A stretch of 64,000 bases of DNA from Halorubrum laminariae (GCF_024494655.1 NZ_JANHDL010000001.1:62001-126000); one strand, 5' to 3'; positions 49,484-58,990 are shown, counted from the first letter of the stretch. Translations and numbers: made by a program. The notes: generated by a model from the sequence alone, not told the origin.

Positions 49484-49780
49484 ATGAGTCGCACACGCAC
49501 GTACCGGTGTCTCGGCTGTCTCGATCACACGCTAACTCGGGAGTTCGACACGTCGCACCTCTCCGTGACGTGTCCGGAGTGCGAATCGTTCGAGCGGTTC
49601 GTCAACGAGGCGGTGTTTCAGACGTTTCGCGGGTTTGAGAAGTCGCCGCCGGACGAACTCGAATGGGGGCGACTGGACCGGACGGAGAAGCTGGTGGTCG
49701 CGGAACGGCTCGCTCGAACGGCCAAGACGCTCGCCGACTTCGACGTGGTCGACGAGCCTGACGTGCAGCCAGTCGAGTGA
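49484..49780 (+). CDS. Small zinc-finger-like haloarchaeal protein
   Basis: This 98-residue protein has an N-terminal four-Cys zinc-binding candidate: CLGCL (residues 9-13) and CPECESF (30-36), giving Cys pairs spaced about 19 residues apart. A helical tail (LDRTEKLVVAERLARTAKTLADFDVVDEP) follows. Small CPxCG-related zinc-finger proteins are abundant in haloarchaea and usually regulate or bind nucleic acids. I do not know this one's function. The gene lies alone between nuoN and gar1. Confidence 0.75.
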   Translation: MSRTRTYRCLGCLDHTLTREFDTSHLSVTCPECESFERFVNEAVFQTFRGFEKSPPDELEWGRLDRTEKLVVAERLARTAKTLADFDVVDEPDVQPVE

Positions 49781-49810
49781 AGAGGCTGTTTCGAGCCGGG
49801 GAGACCCGAT

Positions 49811-50041
49811 CTACCGGGCATACAGCTTTCCGCCGACGAGCGACGCGAGCCCAACGCCGTCGTTCGGGGTCACAGCCACGTAGGGGTGATCGATGGGGCC
49901 GAACACGTCGACCACGCGGCCGACTGTCGAGAGCGACTCGTCGACGACCGACGAACCGATCCGCGGCGGTTCCGCTGCGGTGTCGGCGCGGGCGATAGCA
50001 AGCCCGCCCGCGGTGCGGACGACGAGACCCACTCGCCGCAT
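49811..50041 (-). CDS. gar1: H/ACA ribonucleoprotein subunit Gar1
   Basis: This 76-residue protein matches the archaeal Gar1 core beta-barrel: LAIARADTAAEPPRIGSSVVDESLSTVGRVVDVFGPIDHPYVAVTPNDGVGLASLVGGKLYAR, with GRVVDVFGPIDHPYVAV as hallmark. Gar1 binds Cbf5 in H/ACA RNPs that guide pseudouridine formation in rRNA. It lacks the eukaryotic glycine-arginine tails, as expected for archaea. It follows SRP19 in the same direction with a 2-bp gap, so they are probably co-transcribed. Confidence 0.88.
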   Translation of the reverse strand: MRRVGLVVRTAGGLAIARADTAAEPPRIGSSVVDESLSTVGRVVDVFGPIDHPYVAVTPNDGVGLASLVGGKLYAR

Positions 50042-50043
50042 CG

Positions 50044-50322
50044 CTACTCTCGGATGACCCCGAGGTAGGCGGCGATCGCCTGCACGAGGTCGTTTTTGGC
50101 CGTGTCTTCCGTTCCGCGGACGACCACCATGCCGCGAGGTTCAAACTCGCGGGAGTAGGCCTTGTCGCGTTCGATCACCGCGTCGTAGCCGATCTGCTGG
50201 ACCGCCTTCGCGATCTCGTCGACGGTCGGGTTCTCGACCGCCAGATCCGTCGGGACGCGGCGGCCCGCCGATCGCGACCGATCGGCGTCGAAGTACGCGG
50301 GATAGACGACGTTCTCGACCAT
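50044..50322 (-). CDS. srp19: Signal recognition particle subunit SRP19
   Basis: This 92-residue protein begins [71 protein letters not shown]. This is the SRP19 fold: the N-terminal PAYFD strand, RRVP contacts to SRP RNA helices, and the conserved LAV-x-P-x3-E-I. SRP19 clamps helices 6 and 8 of the 7S RNA so that SRP54 can bind. It is co-oriented with gar1 and diverges from alaS. Confidence 0.93.
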   Translation of the reverse strand: MVENVVYPAYFDADRSRSAGRRVPTDLAVENPTVDEIAKAVQQIGYDAVIERDKAYSREFEPRGMVVVRGTEDTAKNDLVQAIAAYLGVIRE

Positions 50323-50423
50323 ATACCGGAGTGGCGAGCGCGCGGGGTAAGGTCGTTTCGGACTCGGAGACGGCCGAACCCACCCCGGAACCCTTTTGCA
50401 CCAACACGGGTCACGTTGCTGTA
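50323..50423. promoter_or_regulatory. Divergent promoter region, srp19-gar1 and alaS
   Basis: This 101-bp gap separates the SRP19 start (minus) from alaS (plus). CCCTTTTGCACC (50390-50401) is a TATA-like element about 25 bp before the alaS ATG at 50424. GTATATGG-type sequence at 50317-50325 overlaps the start of SRP19. Confidence 0.4.
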
Positions 50424-53204
50424 ATGAGCGATCTCGAATCGGAGTACCGTCTCGACTACTTCGAAGAGGAGGGGTTCGAGCGCAAGGAGTGTCCCTCCTG
50501 TGGCGCGCACTTCTGGACTCGCGACCACGAACGAGAGCTGTGCGGCGAGCCGCCCTGTGAGGACTACAGCTTCATCGACGATCCGGGGTTCCCGGAGCCC
50601 CACTCGCTGTCGGAGATGCGCGAGGCCTTCCTCTCCTTCTTCGAAGAACACGGTCACGAGCGGATCGACCCCTACCCGGTCGCCGCGAACCGCTGGCGCG
50701 ACGATGTGCTCTTGACGCAGGCGTCGATCTACGACTTCCAGCCGCTCGTCACCTCGGGGCAGACGCCGCCGCCGGCGAACCCCCTCACCGTCTCACAACC
50801 CTGTATCCGGATGCAGGACATCGACAACGTCGGCAAGACGGGTCGACACACGATGGCGTTCGAGATGATGGCCCACCACGCGTTCAACACCCGCGAGGAG
50901 GTCGACGAGGACGAGTACGCCTATCACGGCGAGGTGTACTGGAAAGACGAGACCGTCGAATACTGCGACGAGCTGTTCGAGTCGCTTGGGGCGGATCTGG
51001 AGGAGATCACCTACATCGAGGACCCGTGGGTCGGCGGCGGCAACGCCGGTCCCGCCATCGAAGTCATCTACAAGGGTGCGGAGCTCGCGACGCTCGTCTT
51101 CATGTGCATGGAGCGGGACCCCGACGGCGACTACGAGATGAAAGACGGGCACACGTACTCGTTCATGGACACCTACATCGTCGACACCGGGTACGGGTTA
51201 GAGCGGTGGACGTGGATGAGTCAAGGAACGGCGACCGTCTACGAGGCGATCTATCCGGACGCCATCGACTTCCTGAAGGAGAACGCGGGGATCGAACACA
51301 CCGCCGAGGAGCGCGAGATCGTCCACCGCGCCGCGAAGCTCTCGGGGCGGCTCGACATCGACGACGTCGACGACGTGGAGGCCGCCCGCGGCGACATCGC
51401 CGACCGGCTCGACGTAGATGTCGAGCGGCTCCGCGATCTGGTCGAACCGCTCGAATCGATCTACGCGATCGCGGACCACTCGCGGACGCTCGCGTACATG
51501 TTCGGCGACGGGATCGTCCCGTCGAACGTCGGCACGGGCTACCTCGCGCGGATGGTGCTCCGGCGGATGAAGCGGCTGGTCGACGAGGTCGGCGTCGACG
51601 CGCCGCTCGACGAGCTGGTCGACATGCAGGCCGATCGGCTCGGGTACGAGAACCGCGACACGATCCGCGAGATCGTCCGCAGTGAGGAGCGAAAGTACCG
51701 CAAGACGCTGGAGCGCGGCTCGCGGAAGGTCGAACAGCTCGCAGACGAGTACGCCGGAACCGGCGATCCGATCCCGACCGAGGCGCTGTTGGAGCTGTAC
51801 GACTCCCACGGGATCCAGCCGGACATGGTCGCCGACATCGCCGAAGAGCGCGACGCGGCCGTCGACGTTCCGGACGACTTCTACGCGCTCGTCGCCGACC
51901 GCCACGAGGAGGCCGACGGCGACGACGCGGCCGAGGAGCGCGACGAGCGGTTCGCGGACCTCCCCGAGACGGAGAAGCTCTTTTACGACGATCAGGGGCG
52001 CACGGAGTTCGAGGCGGTCGTCCTCGACGTGTTCGAGCGCGAGGAGGGGTACGACGTGGTGTTAGACCAGACGATGTTCTATCCCGAGGGCGGCGGACAG
52101 CCCGCAGACCGCGGGCAGCTCACGGTCGGTGAGACCACCGTTGACGTGACTGACGTACAGGAGGTGAGCGGGGTCGTCCTCCACCGCACCGACGCAGAGC
52201 TCGGGAAGGGAGAGTTCGTCAAGGGACAGGTCGACGGCGACCGTCGCGACCGGCTGCGCGCCCACCACACGGCGACGCACCTCATCGGACACGCGGCCCG
52301 CGAGGTGCTCGGCGACCACGTCCGGCAGGCGGGCGCACAGAAGGGGATCGACTCCTCGCGGCTGGACGTGCGCCACTACGACCGGATCTCCAGAGAGGAG
52401 GTCAAAGCCATCGAACGCGTCGCAAACGAGTTGGTCCGCGACGACGTGTCGGTCCGGCAGGAGTGGCCGGACCGCAACGAGGCGGAGGCCGAACACGGCT
52501 TCGATCTGTACCAAGGCGGCGTCCCGCCGGGAACGAACGTCCGGCTTATCCATGTCGGCGACGCAGACGTGCAGGCGTGTGCCGGAACCCACGTCGCCCG
52601 AACCGGACAGATCGGCGCGGTGAAGGTGCTGAAGACGGAGCCTGTTCAGGACGGCGTCGAGCGGATCGTCTTCGCCGCTGCCGGCGCGGCCGTCGAGTCG
52701 ACCCAGCGCACCGAGGACGCGCTGTACGACGCCGCCGACGCGCTCGACGTCGACCCGCTCGACGTGCCGGACACGGCCGAGCGGTTCTTCGAGGAGTGGA
52801 AGGCGCGGGGCAAAGAGATCGAGTCGCTCAAAGAGGAGCTCGCGGCGGCCCGCGCGTCCGGCGGCGCGGACGCCGAGGAGGTCGATATCGACGGAGCGAC
52901 GGCCGTGATCCAGCGGCTCGACGGCGACGCAGACGAGTTGCGCGCGACCGCGAACGCCCACGTCGACGACGGAAAGATCGCCGTCATCGGGAGCGGTGCC
53001 GGCGGGTCGGCAAGCTTCGTCGTCGGCGTCCCCGACGGCGTCGACGTCAACGCCGGGCGGGTGGTCGCGGCGCTCGCCGACCGCGTCGGCGGCGGCGGCG
53101 GCGGCCCGCCGGACTTCGCGCAGGGCGGCGGACCGGACGTCGACGCGCTCAACGAGGCGCTCGACGCGGCACCGGAGATCGTCCACAGCGTCCGAGAGGC
53201 GTAA
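50424..53204 (+). CDS. alaS: Alanyl-tRNA synthetase (archaeal type)
   Basis: This 926-residue synthetase has the archaeal N-terminal extension with a CPSCGAHFW zinc-like element. Class II motif 1 lies in [33 protein letters not shown], motif 2 in LVTSGQT, and motif 3 near [15 protein letters not shown]. The editing domain has the metal-binding [11 protein letters not shown] and [16 protein letters not shown] [13 protein letters not shown]. The C-terminal oligomerisation domain ([22 protein letters not shown]) is glycine-rich near the end. It charges tRNA(Ala) and hydrolyses mischarged Ser/Gly-tRNA(Ala). ATG 50424 was chosen for the start [18 protein letters not shown]. It has its own promoter. 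Confidence 0.96.
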   Translation: MSDLESEYRLDYFEEEGFERKECPSCGAHFWTRDHERELCGEPPCEDYSFIDDPGFPEPHSLSEMREAFLSFFEEHGHERIDPYPVAANRWRDDVLLTQASIYDFQPLVTSGQTPPPANPLTVSQPCIRMQDIDNVGKTGRHTMAFEMMAHHAFNTREEVDEDEYAYHGEVYWKDETVEYCDELFESLGADLEEITYIEDPWVGGGNAGPAIEVIYKGAELATLVFMCMERDPDGDYEMKDGHTYSFMDTYIVDTGYGLERWTWMSQGTATVYEAIYPDAIDFLKENAGIEHTAEEREIVHRAAKLSGRLDIDDVDDVEAARGDIADRLDVDVERLRDLVEPLESIYAIADHSRTLAYMFGDGIVPSNVGTGYLARMVLRRMKRLVDEVGVDAPLDELVDMQADRLGYENRDTIREIVRSEERKYRKTLERGSRKVEQLADEYAGTGDPIPTEALLELYDSHGIQPDMVADIAEERDAAVDVPDDFYALVADRHEEADGDDAAEERDERFADLPETEKLFYDDQGRTEFEAVVLDVFEREEGYDVVLDQTMFYPEGGGQPADRGQLTVGETTVDVTDVQEVSGVVLHRTDAELGKGEFVKGQVDGDRRDRLRAHHTATHLIGHAAREVLGDHVRQAGAQKGIDSSRLDVRHYDRISREEVKAIERVANELVRDDVSVRQEWPDRNEAEAEHGFDLYQGGVPPGTNVRLIHVGDADVQACAGTHVARTGQIGAVKVLKTEPVQDGVERIVFAAAGAAVESTQRTEDALYDAADALDVDPLDVPDTAERFFEEWKARGKEIESLKEELAAARASGGADAEEVDIDGATAVIQRLDGDADELRATANAHVDDGKIAVIGSGAGGSASFVVGVPDGVDVNAGRVVAALADRVGGGGGGPPDFAQGGGPDVDALNEALDAAPEIVHSVREA

Positions 53205-53221
53205 GCACGGAGCGTTCACCG

Positions 53222-54028
53222 ATGCCGACAGCCGACAACGCCGGGGTCACAATCCGGTACGAGGTCGATGCGCCGGACGCGGGTGACGCCGACGAAGCCG
53301 TCGTGTTCTGCGGCGATGTTGGCCTCGGGGCGTGGCAGTTCGGCTGGCAACACGCCGCGGTCGCGGGACCGCACACGGTCGTCACGCCAGAGACGCGGGG
53401 CGTCGGTCGGTCCGACGCGCCAGCGGGACCGTACACGGTCGACGCGCTGGCGAGCGATGTCGACGCCGTCTGCGCCGCAGAGGAGATACGGAACGCCCAC
53501 CTCGTCGGGTACGGACTGGGCGGTATGGTCGCGCTCGCGTACGCGAACGCCTCGTCGCGCCCCGCGAGCCTGACCGTCGTCGGCACGCCGCCGGCGGGCT
53601 TCGACTACCACTCTCGCGGGGTGTGGGCCGACCCGTCGTCGCCGGCGGCGGTCGAGGGGTCGCTGACCGGGCTCCTCTCCGAGTCGTTCCGTGAGACGCA
53701 TCCGGACGTGCTCTCGCGGATCACCGACTGGCGGCTCGGGGAGGACGCCGACCGCGAGACGTTCGAGGCGCACCGCGCGGCCGTGACGGAGTTCGACGTG
53801 TCGGACCACCTGTATGAGATCACGACGCCGGCGCTCTGCATCCACGGTGAGGCCGACACCGTCTGTCCGCTCACCGCCGCGGAGACGCTCGCAGACGGGC
53901 TCCCGCGGGGGGAACTCACCGGGATCGAAGGTGCGCGACACCTCGTCGGCGTGGAGGCGTCCGCCGCAGTCAACGACCTGCTCGTCGGCTGGCTCGCGGA
54001 ACACACCGCCGATCCGCTCTCCGGGTGA
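53222..54028 (+). CDS. Alpha/beta-hydrolase-fold protein lacking the nucleophile Ser
   Basis: This 268-residue protein has an alpha/beta hydrolase core: VVFCGDVGLGAWQFGWQHAAVAG (oxyanion region), VVTPETRGVGRSDAP, NAHLVGYGLGGMVALAYAN, CIHGEADTVCPLTAAETLADGLP (acid Asp) and EGARHLVGVEA (His). The nucleophile elbow reads GYGLGG where active members have GxSxG, and GGA is clear at that codon, so Ser is replaced by Gly. It is therefore probably not a standard serine hydrolase; a non-catalytic or haloperoxidase-type chemistry cannot be excluded. It follows alaS by 17 bp. Confidence 0.75.
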   Translation: MPTADNAGVTIRYEVDAPDAGDADEAVVFCGDVGLGAWQFGWQHAAVAGPHTVVTPETRGVGRSDAPAGPYTVDALASDVDAVCAAEEIRNAHLVGYGLGGMVALAYANASSRPASLTVVGTPPAGFDYHSRGVWADPSSPAAVEGSLTGLLSESFRETHPDVLSRITDWRLGEDADRETFEAHRAAVTEFDVSDHLYEITTPALCIHGEADTVCPLTAAETLADGLPRGELTGIEGARHLVGVEASAAVNDLLVGWLAEHTADPLSG

Positions 54029-54075
54029 CCGACGCGCCACAACCGTTTTCAGTTTCTCGGGCCTCTGTCCGGTCA

Positions 54076-54792
54076 ATGACACGCCTCCGGTTCGCGCTGT
54101 TGAACGCGGCGCAGACAGACGGGAACACGCGGCGGAACTTTCGCCGCGAACTCGACGCCGACCTCGTGGAGTTCGACGCTACGAGCGGTCACCTGCCCGA
54201 CCACACGGACTTCGACGGCGTCGTCGTCACCGGTTCGCGGTCCTCGGTCTACTGGGACGAAGCGTGGATTCCACCGCTCGTCGAGTACGTCGCCGACGCT
54301 GCCGACGCGGGCGTGCCGGTGCTCGGCGTCTGTTACGGCCATCAGGTGCTTGCGGAGGCGCTCGGCGGCCGCGTCACCGGAATGGATGGCTTCGAGATCG
54401 GCTACAACACGGTGCGACAGCGTGGCGACGACTCGCTGTTCGCGGGCGTCGACGAGGAGTTCACGGTCTTCACGACGCACGGGGACACGGTCGTCGACCT
54501 CCCGCCGAACGCGACGCTGCTGGCCGAGAACGACCACGGCGTCCACGCGTTTCGCGACGGCCACTGCTGGGGCGTCCAGTTCCACCCGGAGTACGACATC
54601 GAATCCGCGCGCGATGTCACGGAGGGCAAGCGCGAACGCTTGGGAGACGCACGAGTCGACTCGGTCTTGGCGGAGATCACGCCAGACGCCTACGATGCCG
54701 CCTGCGAGGCGAAGTCGATCTTCGACAACTTCGTCGGGTACGCCCGGCGGCTGAAGGCTGAGCGAGAGTCGACGGCTGCCACCGGGGACTGA
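54076..54792 (+). CDS. Type 1 glutamine amidotransferase-like protein
   Basis: This 238-residue class I GATase domain protein has the Cys-His-Glu triad: VLGVCYGHQVLAEALGG (Cys nucleophile), WGVQFHPEYDIES (His/Glu). The strand-turn FDGVVVTGSRSSVYWDEAW is typical of GMP-synthase-like stand-alone GATases. No synthase domain is fused, so the acceptor reaction is unknown. Its start is 48 bp after the stop of the preceding hydrolase-fold gene. The C-terminal helix with a basic tail is outside the core fold. Confidence 0.85.
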   Translation: MTRLRFALLNAAQTDGNTRRNFRRELDADLVEFDATSGHLPDHTDFDGVVVTGSRSSVYWDEAWIPPLVEYVADAADAGVPVLGVCYGHQVLAEALGGRVTGMDGFEIGYNTVRQRGDDSLFAGVDEEFTVFTTHGDTVVDLPPNATLLAENDHGVHAFRDGHCWGVQFHPEYDIESARDVTEGKRERLGDARVDSVLAEITPDAYDAACEAKSIFDNFVGYARRLKAERESTAATGD

Positions 54793-54879
54793 CCCGCGCT
54801 CGCACAGAAGAGTGCCGGTCGATCCGGACCGAGAGCCCCTCTCAGAACGGTCGACGGGGGACTGCGGCCGGGTCGAACA

Positions 54880-54891
54880 CCCTTATACCGC
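54880..54891 (+). promoter_or_regulatory. TATA box of the PIN-ATPase gene
   Basis: CCCTTATACCGC lies 20-31 bp before ATG 54911, a well-placed archaeal TATA box and BRE context. It decides against the open frame starting at 54812. Confidence 0.6.
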
Positions 54892-54910
54892 TCCCGCCCG
54901 GAGCGACCGT

Positions 54911-56809
54911 ATGAACGTAGTACCGGACACCAGTGCGGTCGTCGACGGCCGCGTGTCCGAACGCGTCGCCTCGGGGAGCTACGAGTCGGTGACGGTGCTC
55001 GTCCCCGAAGCCGTTGTCGGCGAGCTGGAGTCGCAGGCCAATGACGGGCTGGAGTCGGGCTGGGACGGGCTGAGCGAACTCAAGCGGCTCGCCGATCTGG
55101 CCGACGACGGAGCGATCGAACTCCGGTACGTCGGCGAGCGCGCGAGCGGCGACGCTCGATCGCGCGCTCACGAGGGCGACATCGACGCGCTGATACGCGA
55201 TCTGGCGGCCGATCACGGTGCCACCCTCCTGTCGAGCGACGTTGTGCAGGCCGAAGTCGCCCGCGCGAAGGGGGTCGACGTGGAGTACGTCGAACCGGTC
55301 GCTCGCGGCGTCGTCGACGAGCTGCCGATCCAGCGGTTCTTCACCGACGAGACGATGTCGGTCCACCTCAAATCGGAGACGGTGCCGAAGGCCAAACGCG
55401 GGAGCCTCGGCGAGATGCGGTACGTCGAGATCGCTGACGAGGCGACGAGCGAGGAACAGATGCGCGAGTGGGCGACCGCGATCGTGGACTTGGCGCGCCA
55501 GTCGAACGAGGGGTTCATCGAACTGTCCAATGACGGGATGGACATCGTCCAGTTCCGGAACTACCGGATCGCGGTCGCGCAGCCGCCCTTTTCGGACGGG
55601 ATCGAGATCACTGCGGTCAGGCCCATCGCGAAGACGACGCTCGACGATTACGAGTTCGCCGACGAACTCCGCGAGCGGTTCCTTGAACAGAAACGCGGCG
55701 TGCTCATCTCCGGGTCGCCCGGCGCGGGGAAGTCGACGTTCGCACAGGCGGTCGCGGAGTTCCTCAACGACTCTGACTACGCCGTGAAGACTATGGAGAA
55801 GCCGCGCGACCTACAGGTCGGCCCGGAGATAACCCAGTACGGGGCGCTCGGCGGCGACATGGCGAACACCGCGGACTCGCTGCTTTTGGTCCGCCCCGAC
55901 TACACGATCTACGACGAGGTGCGCAAGACGGACGACTTCGAGGTGTTCTCGGACATGCGGATGGCCGGCGTCGGGATGGTCGGCGTCGTCCACGCCTCCC
56001 GCGCCATCGACGCGCTCCAGCGGCTCGTCGGCCGCGTCGAACTCGGGATGATCCCGCAGATCGTCGACACCGTCGTCTACATCGAGGCCGGCGAGGTCCA
56101 CACCGTCTACGACGTGGAGACCGAGGTGAAGGTGCCGGCGGGACTCACGGCCGAGGACCTCGCACGGCCGGTCATTCAGGTGTCGAATTTCGAGACCGGC
56201 AGCCCGGAGTACGAGATATACACGTTCAACCGGCAGGTCGTCACGGTTCCGCTCGACGACACGGACGGGGACGACGCGGACTCCGGGGTCGGACGGATCG
56301 CCAAACAGGAGATCGAACGAGAGATACGATCGGTCGCGCACGGGCACGTCGAGGTGGAACTGAAGGGCACGGACAAAGCGATAGTGTACGTCACCGAGGG
56401 CGACATCGGCACCGTCATCGGCAAGGGCGGCGGCCGGATCAGCGACATCGAGAACCGGCTCGGCATCGAGATCGATGTCCGGACGCACGCCGACAAACCC
56501 GGCGGGGCCGATGACGCCTCGACCGGTGCGGGGTCCAACGGAACGGGCGGATCTGGCGGGACTGGCGGACAGGTCGGCGAAGAGCGCGGCACCGTCGTCG
56601 AGCCGGAGATCACCTCCCGACACGTCGTCATCGATGTCGACGACGGCGTCGGCGAGACCGTCGAGGTGCGTGCAGATGGTGAGTACCTCTTTACCGCAAC
56701 CGTCGGCCGCGGCGGCGAGGTGCAGGTGTCTCGCGGATCCGCAATCGCGGAGGAACTGGAAGACGCAATCGATCGGAAGCGGCAGGTGACGGTCGTTCCG
56801 GCGCGCTGA
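54911..56809 (+). CDS. PIN-domain and secretion-type ATPase protein with KH domain
   Basis: This 632-residue protein has an N-terminal PIN nuclease-like domain (MNVVPDTSAVVDGRVSERV, EGDIDALIRDLAADHGATLLSSD, with acidic metal residues). A GspE/PilT-type ATPase follows (about 165-430, Walker A GSPGAGKST and an Asp/Glu Walker B TIYDEVRKTDD). Then comes a C-terminal KH RNA-binding domain (about 500-535, GTVIGKGGGRISDIENRLGIEIDV) and an acidic Gly-rich insert before a final strand region. The combination is known as the PINc/VapC ATPase family in archaea. It may process or move RNA, but its function is unknown. TATA at 54880. Confidence 0.9.
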   Translation: MNVVPDTSAVVDGRVSERVASGSYESVTVLVPEAVVGELESQANDGLESGWDGLSELKRLADLADDGAIELRYVGERASGDARSRAHEGDIDALIRDLAADHGATLLSSDVVQAEVARAKGVDVEYVEPVARGVVDELPIQRFFTDETMSVHLKSETVPKAKRGSLGEMRYVEIADEATSEEQMREWATAIVDLARQSNEGFIELSNDGMDIVQFRNYRIAVAQPPFSDGIEITAVRPIAKTTLDDYEFADELRERFLEQKRGVLISGSPGAGKSTFAQAVAEFLNDSDYAVKTMEKPRDLQVGPEITQYGALGGDMANTADSLLLVRPDYTIYDEVRKTDDFEVFSDMRMAGVGMVGVVHASRAIDALQRLVGRVELGMIPQIVDTVVYIEAGEVHTVYDVETEVKVPAGLTAEDLARPVIQVSNFETGSPEYEIYTFNRQVVTVPLDDTDGDDADSGVGRIAKQEIEREIRSVAHGHVEVELKGTDKAIVYVTEGDIGTVIGKGGGRISDIENRLGIEIDVRTHADKPGGADDASTGAGSNGTGGSGGTGGQVGEERGTVVEPEITSRHVVIDVDDGVGETVEVRADGEYLFTATVGRGGEVQVSRGSAIAEELEDAIDRKRQVTVVPAR

Positions 56810-56964
56810 GCGTGACCTCGACGCGTACCGCCGCTGTCCGATAGTCGAGGTCGGCACTCCCCGCCGCGGTGTCCGTCGTTCGACTCGAATTAAGTTCCAC
56901 GATCGTCGAACAATATCCCTCCTGAAAGATAACGCTTTTTTGGTGGTGGACGGAATCCTCCTCC
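56810..56964. other. 155-bp gap before citrate synthase
   Basis: It contains a T6 run at 56936-56941 that may end the PIN-ATPase transcript and AT-rich patches (GAATTAAG, 56887-56894; CAATATCC, 56911-56918) that may be part of the citrate synthase promoter. I see no gene. Confidence 0.4.
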
Positions 56965-58113
56965 ATGTCAGACGAGTTAAAGCGCGGGCTCGAAGGCGTC
57001 CTCGTCGCGGAGTCGGATCTGAGCTACGTCGACGGCGAGGTTGGCAAGCTCGTGTACCGCGGCCACGACATCGAGGACCTCGCGCGCGGCGCGAGCTACG
57101 AGGAGGTCTTGTATCTCCTCTGGTACGGCTCGTTGCCGACGCGAGAAGAGCTCGACGCGTTCGCCGCGGAACTCGCCGCCGAACGAGAGGTCGACGACGA
57201 CGTGCTGGAGACTGTCCGCACGCTAGCTGACGCCGGAGAACGCCCGATGGCGGCGCTCCGGACCGCGGTGTCGATGCTGTCGGCGTACGAGCCCGAGCCC
57301 GACGCGGACCCCGAAGATCTCGACGCGACGCTCCGGAAGGGCCGTCGCATCACTGCGAAGATTCCGACGGTCTTGGCCGCCTTCGAACGCGCGCGTCAGG
57401 GCGAAGACCCGATCGCGCCCGACCCCGATCTCTCGCATGCCGCGAACTTCCTCTACATGCTCACGGGGTCCGAGCCCGACGCCGTCAGCGCGGAGACGTT
57501 CGACATGGCGCTCACGCTCCACGCCGACCACGGTCTCAACGCCTCGACGTTCACCGCGATAGTGATCGGCTCGACGATGGCCGACATCTACTCCGGTGTC
57601 ACCGGCGGGATCGGCGCGCTCTCCGGATCGCTTCACGGCGGGGCGAACCAAGACGTGATGGAGGTGCTCTACGAGATCGATGCCTCCGACAAGGACCCCG
57701 TCGAGTGGGTGAAAGACGCCCGTGAGGACGGCCGCCGCATCCCCGGCTTCGGGCACCGCGTGTACGCGGTGAAAGACCCGCGCGCGAAGATCCTCGAAGA
57801 GAAACTCCGGGACCTCTCAGAGTCGTCCGGCGACACGAAGTGGCTCGACTACACCACGGCGATCGAGGGGTATCTCACCGATCAGGGGCTCTTAGAGAAG
57901 GGGATCGCGCCGAACGTCGACTTCTACTCCGGCTCGGTGTACGACTCGCTGGGCATTCCGGTCGATATGTACACGCCCATCTTCGCGATGAGCCGCGTCG
58001 GCGGCTGGATCGCACACGTCGTCGAGTATCAGGAAGACAACCGTCTCATCCGACCGCGAGCACGGTACACCGGCCCCGAGGACGCGACGTTCGTTCCCAT
58101 CGACGAGCGCTGA
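56965..58113 (+). CDS. citZ: Citrate synthase
   Basis: This 382-residue type II-like citrate synthase has catalytic residues in canonical order: SLHGGANQDVMEV (His), GFGHRVYAVKDPR (His), and PNVDFYSGSVYDSLGI (Asp). It condenses acetyl-CoA with oxaloacetate at the entry to the TCA cycle. The N-terminal GLEGVLVAESDLSYVDGEVGKLVYRGHDIEDLA matches the small-domain region of archaeal enzymes. The stop precedes that of the convergent flavin reductase gene by a single base. korAB lie nearby. Confidence 0.96.
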   Translation: MSDELKRGLEGVLVAESDLSYVDGEVGKLVYRGHDIEDLARGASYEEVLYLLWYGSLPTREELDAFAAELAAEREVDDDVLETVRTLADAGERPMAALRTAVSMLSAYEPEPDADPEDLDATLRKGRRITAKIPTVLAAFERARQGEDPIAPDPDLSHAANFLYMLTGSEPDAVSAETFDMALTLHADHGLNASTFTAIVIGSTMADIYSGVTGGIGALSGSLHGGANQDVMEVLYEIDASDKDPVEWVKDAREDGRRIPGFGHRVYAVKDPRAKILEEKLRDLSESSGDTKWLDYTTAIEGYLTDQGLLEKGIAPNVDFYSGSVYDSLGIPVDMYTPIFAMSRVGGWIAHVVEYQEDNRLIRPRARYTGPEDATFVPIDER

Positions 58114-58114
58114 G

Positions 58115-58759
58115 TTAGCCGAAGTTCTCTATTTTCGCGGCGTCCGCGTCGCCGCCGATGGCCTCGATGGCCGCGGTCGCGTCCTCGACGAGATCTGCGA
58201 ACCCGTACACGAACACCGTCTCGCCCGCCGCGCCGGTCACCACGTCCGCCAGCGCGTCGCGCAGGTCCGCGTCGGCGTCGAGGAGGTGGACCGTCGCGCC
58301 GCGCTCTTTCAGCCGCTCGATTCGGTCGGCGTGCGCCACGTCGTCGTCGCGGTAGACGATCGCCGCCTCGGCCCCATCGTCGAGGGCACGTTCGGCGATG
58401 GCGACCGCTGGTCCGACGCCGGGGCCGCCGGCGACGACGATCGCGCGGGGTTCGCCGTCGTAGTGCTGATCGCCGAACGGCCCGGAGAGTGTCATCTCCG
58501 TGCCGGCCGTTGCGTCCGCGAGGAACGCGGAGAAGTCGCCGCCGTCGTCCGGATCGATGCCAATGGTGACCTCGAAAGTGTCGTCGACGGTCGGCGAGGA
58601 GAGCGTGTAGAAGCGCGCGATCGACTCCCCGTCGATCTCGGTGCCGAGCTTCACGAACTGTCCCGGTTCGGCGGCGAACTCGTGCGGTGCGTGAAACCGG
58701 AGAGCGTACGTGTCGCGGCCGACCGTCTCGACTTCGCTGACCGTGGCTGTCGTGTCCAT
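58115..58759 (-). CDS. FAD/NAD(P)-binding oxidoreductase (ferredoxin reductase-like)
   Basis: This 214-residue protein starts at ATG 58757-58759; the upstream GTG is less likely. The FAD-binding barrel has RFYTLSSPTVDD (RxYS-type flavin contact) and GQFVKLGTEIDG. The NAD(P) half has VVAGGPGVGPAVAIAE and a C-terminal aromatic motif ENFG. The fold matches ferredoxin-NADP+ reductases. In a pathway with KorAB and ferredoxin it could exchange electrons between ferredoxin and NAD(P)H; this is inference from context. No [2Fe-2S] domain is attached. Confidence 0.88.
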   Translation of the reverse strand: MDTTATVSEVETVGRDTYALRFHAPHEFAAEPGQFVKLGTEIDGESIARFYTLSSPTVDDTFEVTIGIDPDDGGDFSAFLADATAGTEMTLSGPFGDQHYDGEPRAIVVAGGPGVGPAVAIAERALDDGAEAAIVYRDDDVAHADRIERLKERGATVHLLDADADLRDALADVVTGAAGETVFVYGFADLVEDATAAIEAIGGDADAAKIENFG

Positions 58760-58905
58760 GCTGACGATCCGGCCGGCGGACACAAACGTGTTCCCGTCGC
58801 CGTCGGTCCTGCCTCCGTCGAAACACGGTGAATGTGACCGACTGCGCGCGTGTATTTCGACGAATGTCGAAACGATCTGCGACAGAAAGAGTCGATCGTG
58901 AGGAA

Positions 58906-58945
58906 TGTGGAAAACGAACGTCTGGTTCTTGTACTATATTCCACA
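58906..58945. promoter_or_regulatory. Inverted repeat in the divergent reductase-kor region
   Basis: TGTGGAA (58906-58912) and TTCCACA (58939-58945) are exact complements 26 bp apart. The AT-rich stretch 58955-58990 follows. The arms could be an operator or regulator half sites controlling either gene. Confidence 0.4.
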
Positions 58946-58954
58946 CAGAATCTT

Positions 58955-58990
58955 TTGTTCCTAATATATTAAATGATAAAAATATGAATG
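58955..58990 (+). promoter_or_regulatory. AT-rich element upstream of korA
   Basis: TTGTTCCTAATATATTAAATG, then ATAAAAATATGAATG, makes the most AT-rich stretch seen in this window. A TATA-like CTTTTGATG also sits at 59024-59032, about 26-34 bp before the korA ATG at 59058, and is the likely core promoter. The far-upstream AT tract may be an activating site, a nucleoid-protein site or a second start. Confidence 0.45.

Noticed and set aside
50131..50149. CGCGAG-GTTCAAA-CTCGCG resembles a tRNA T-arm
   Set aside because: It lies inside the SRP19 coding sequence and no other tRNA arm is found around it. Coincidental stem-loop in coding DNA.
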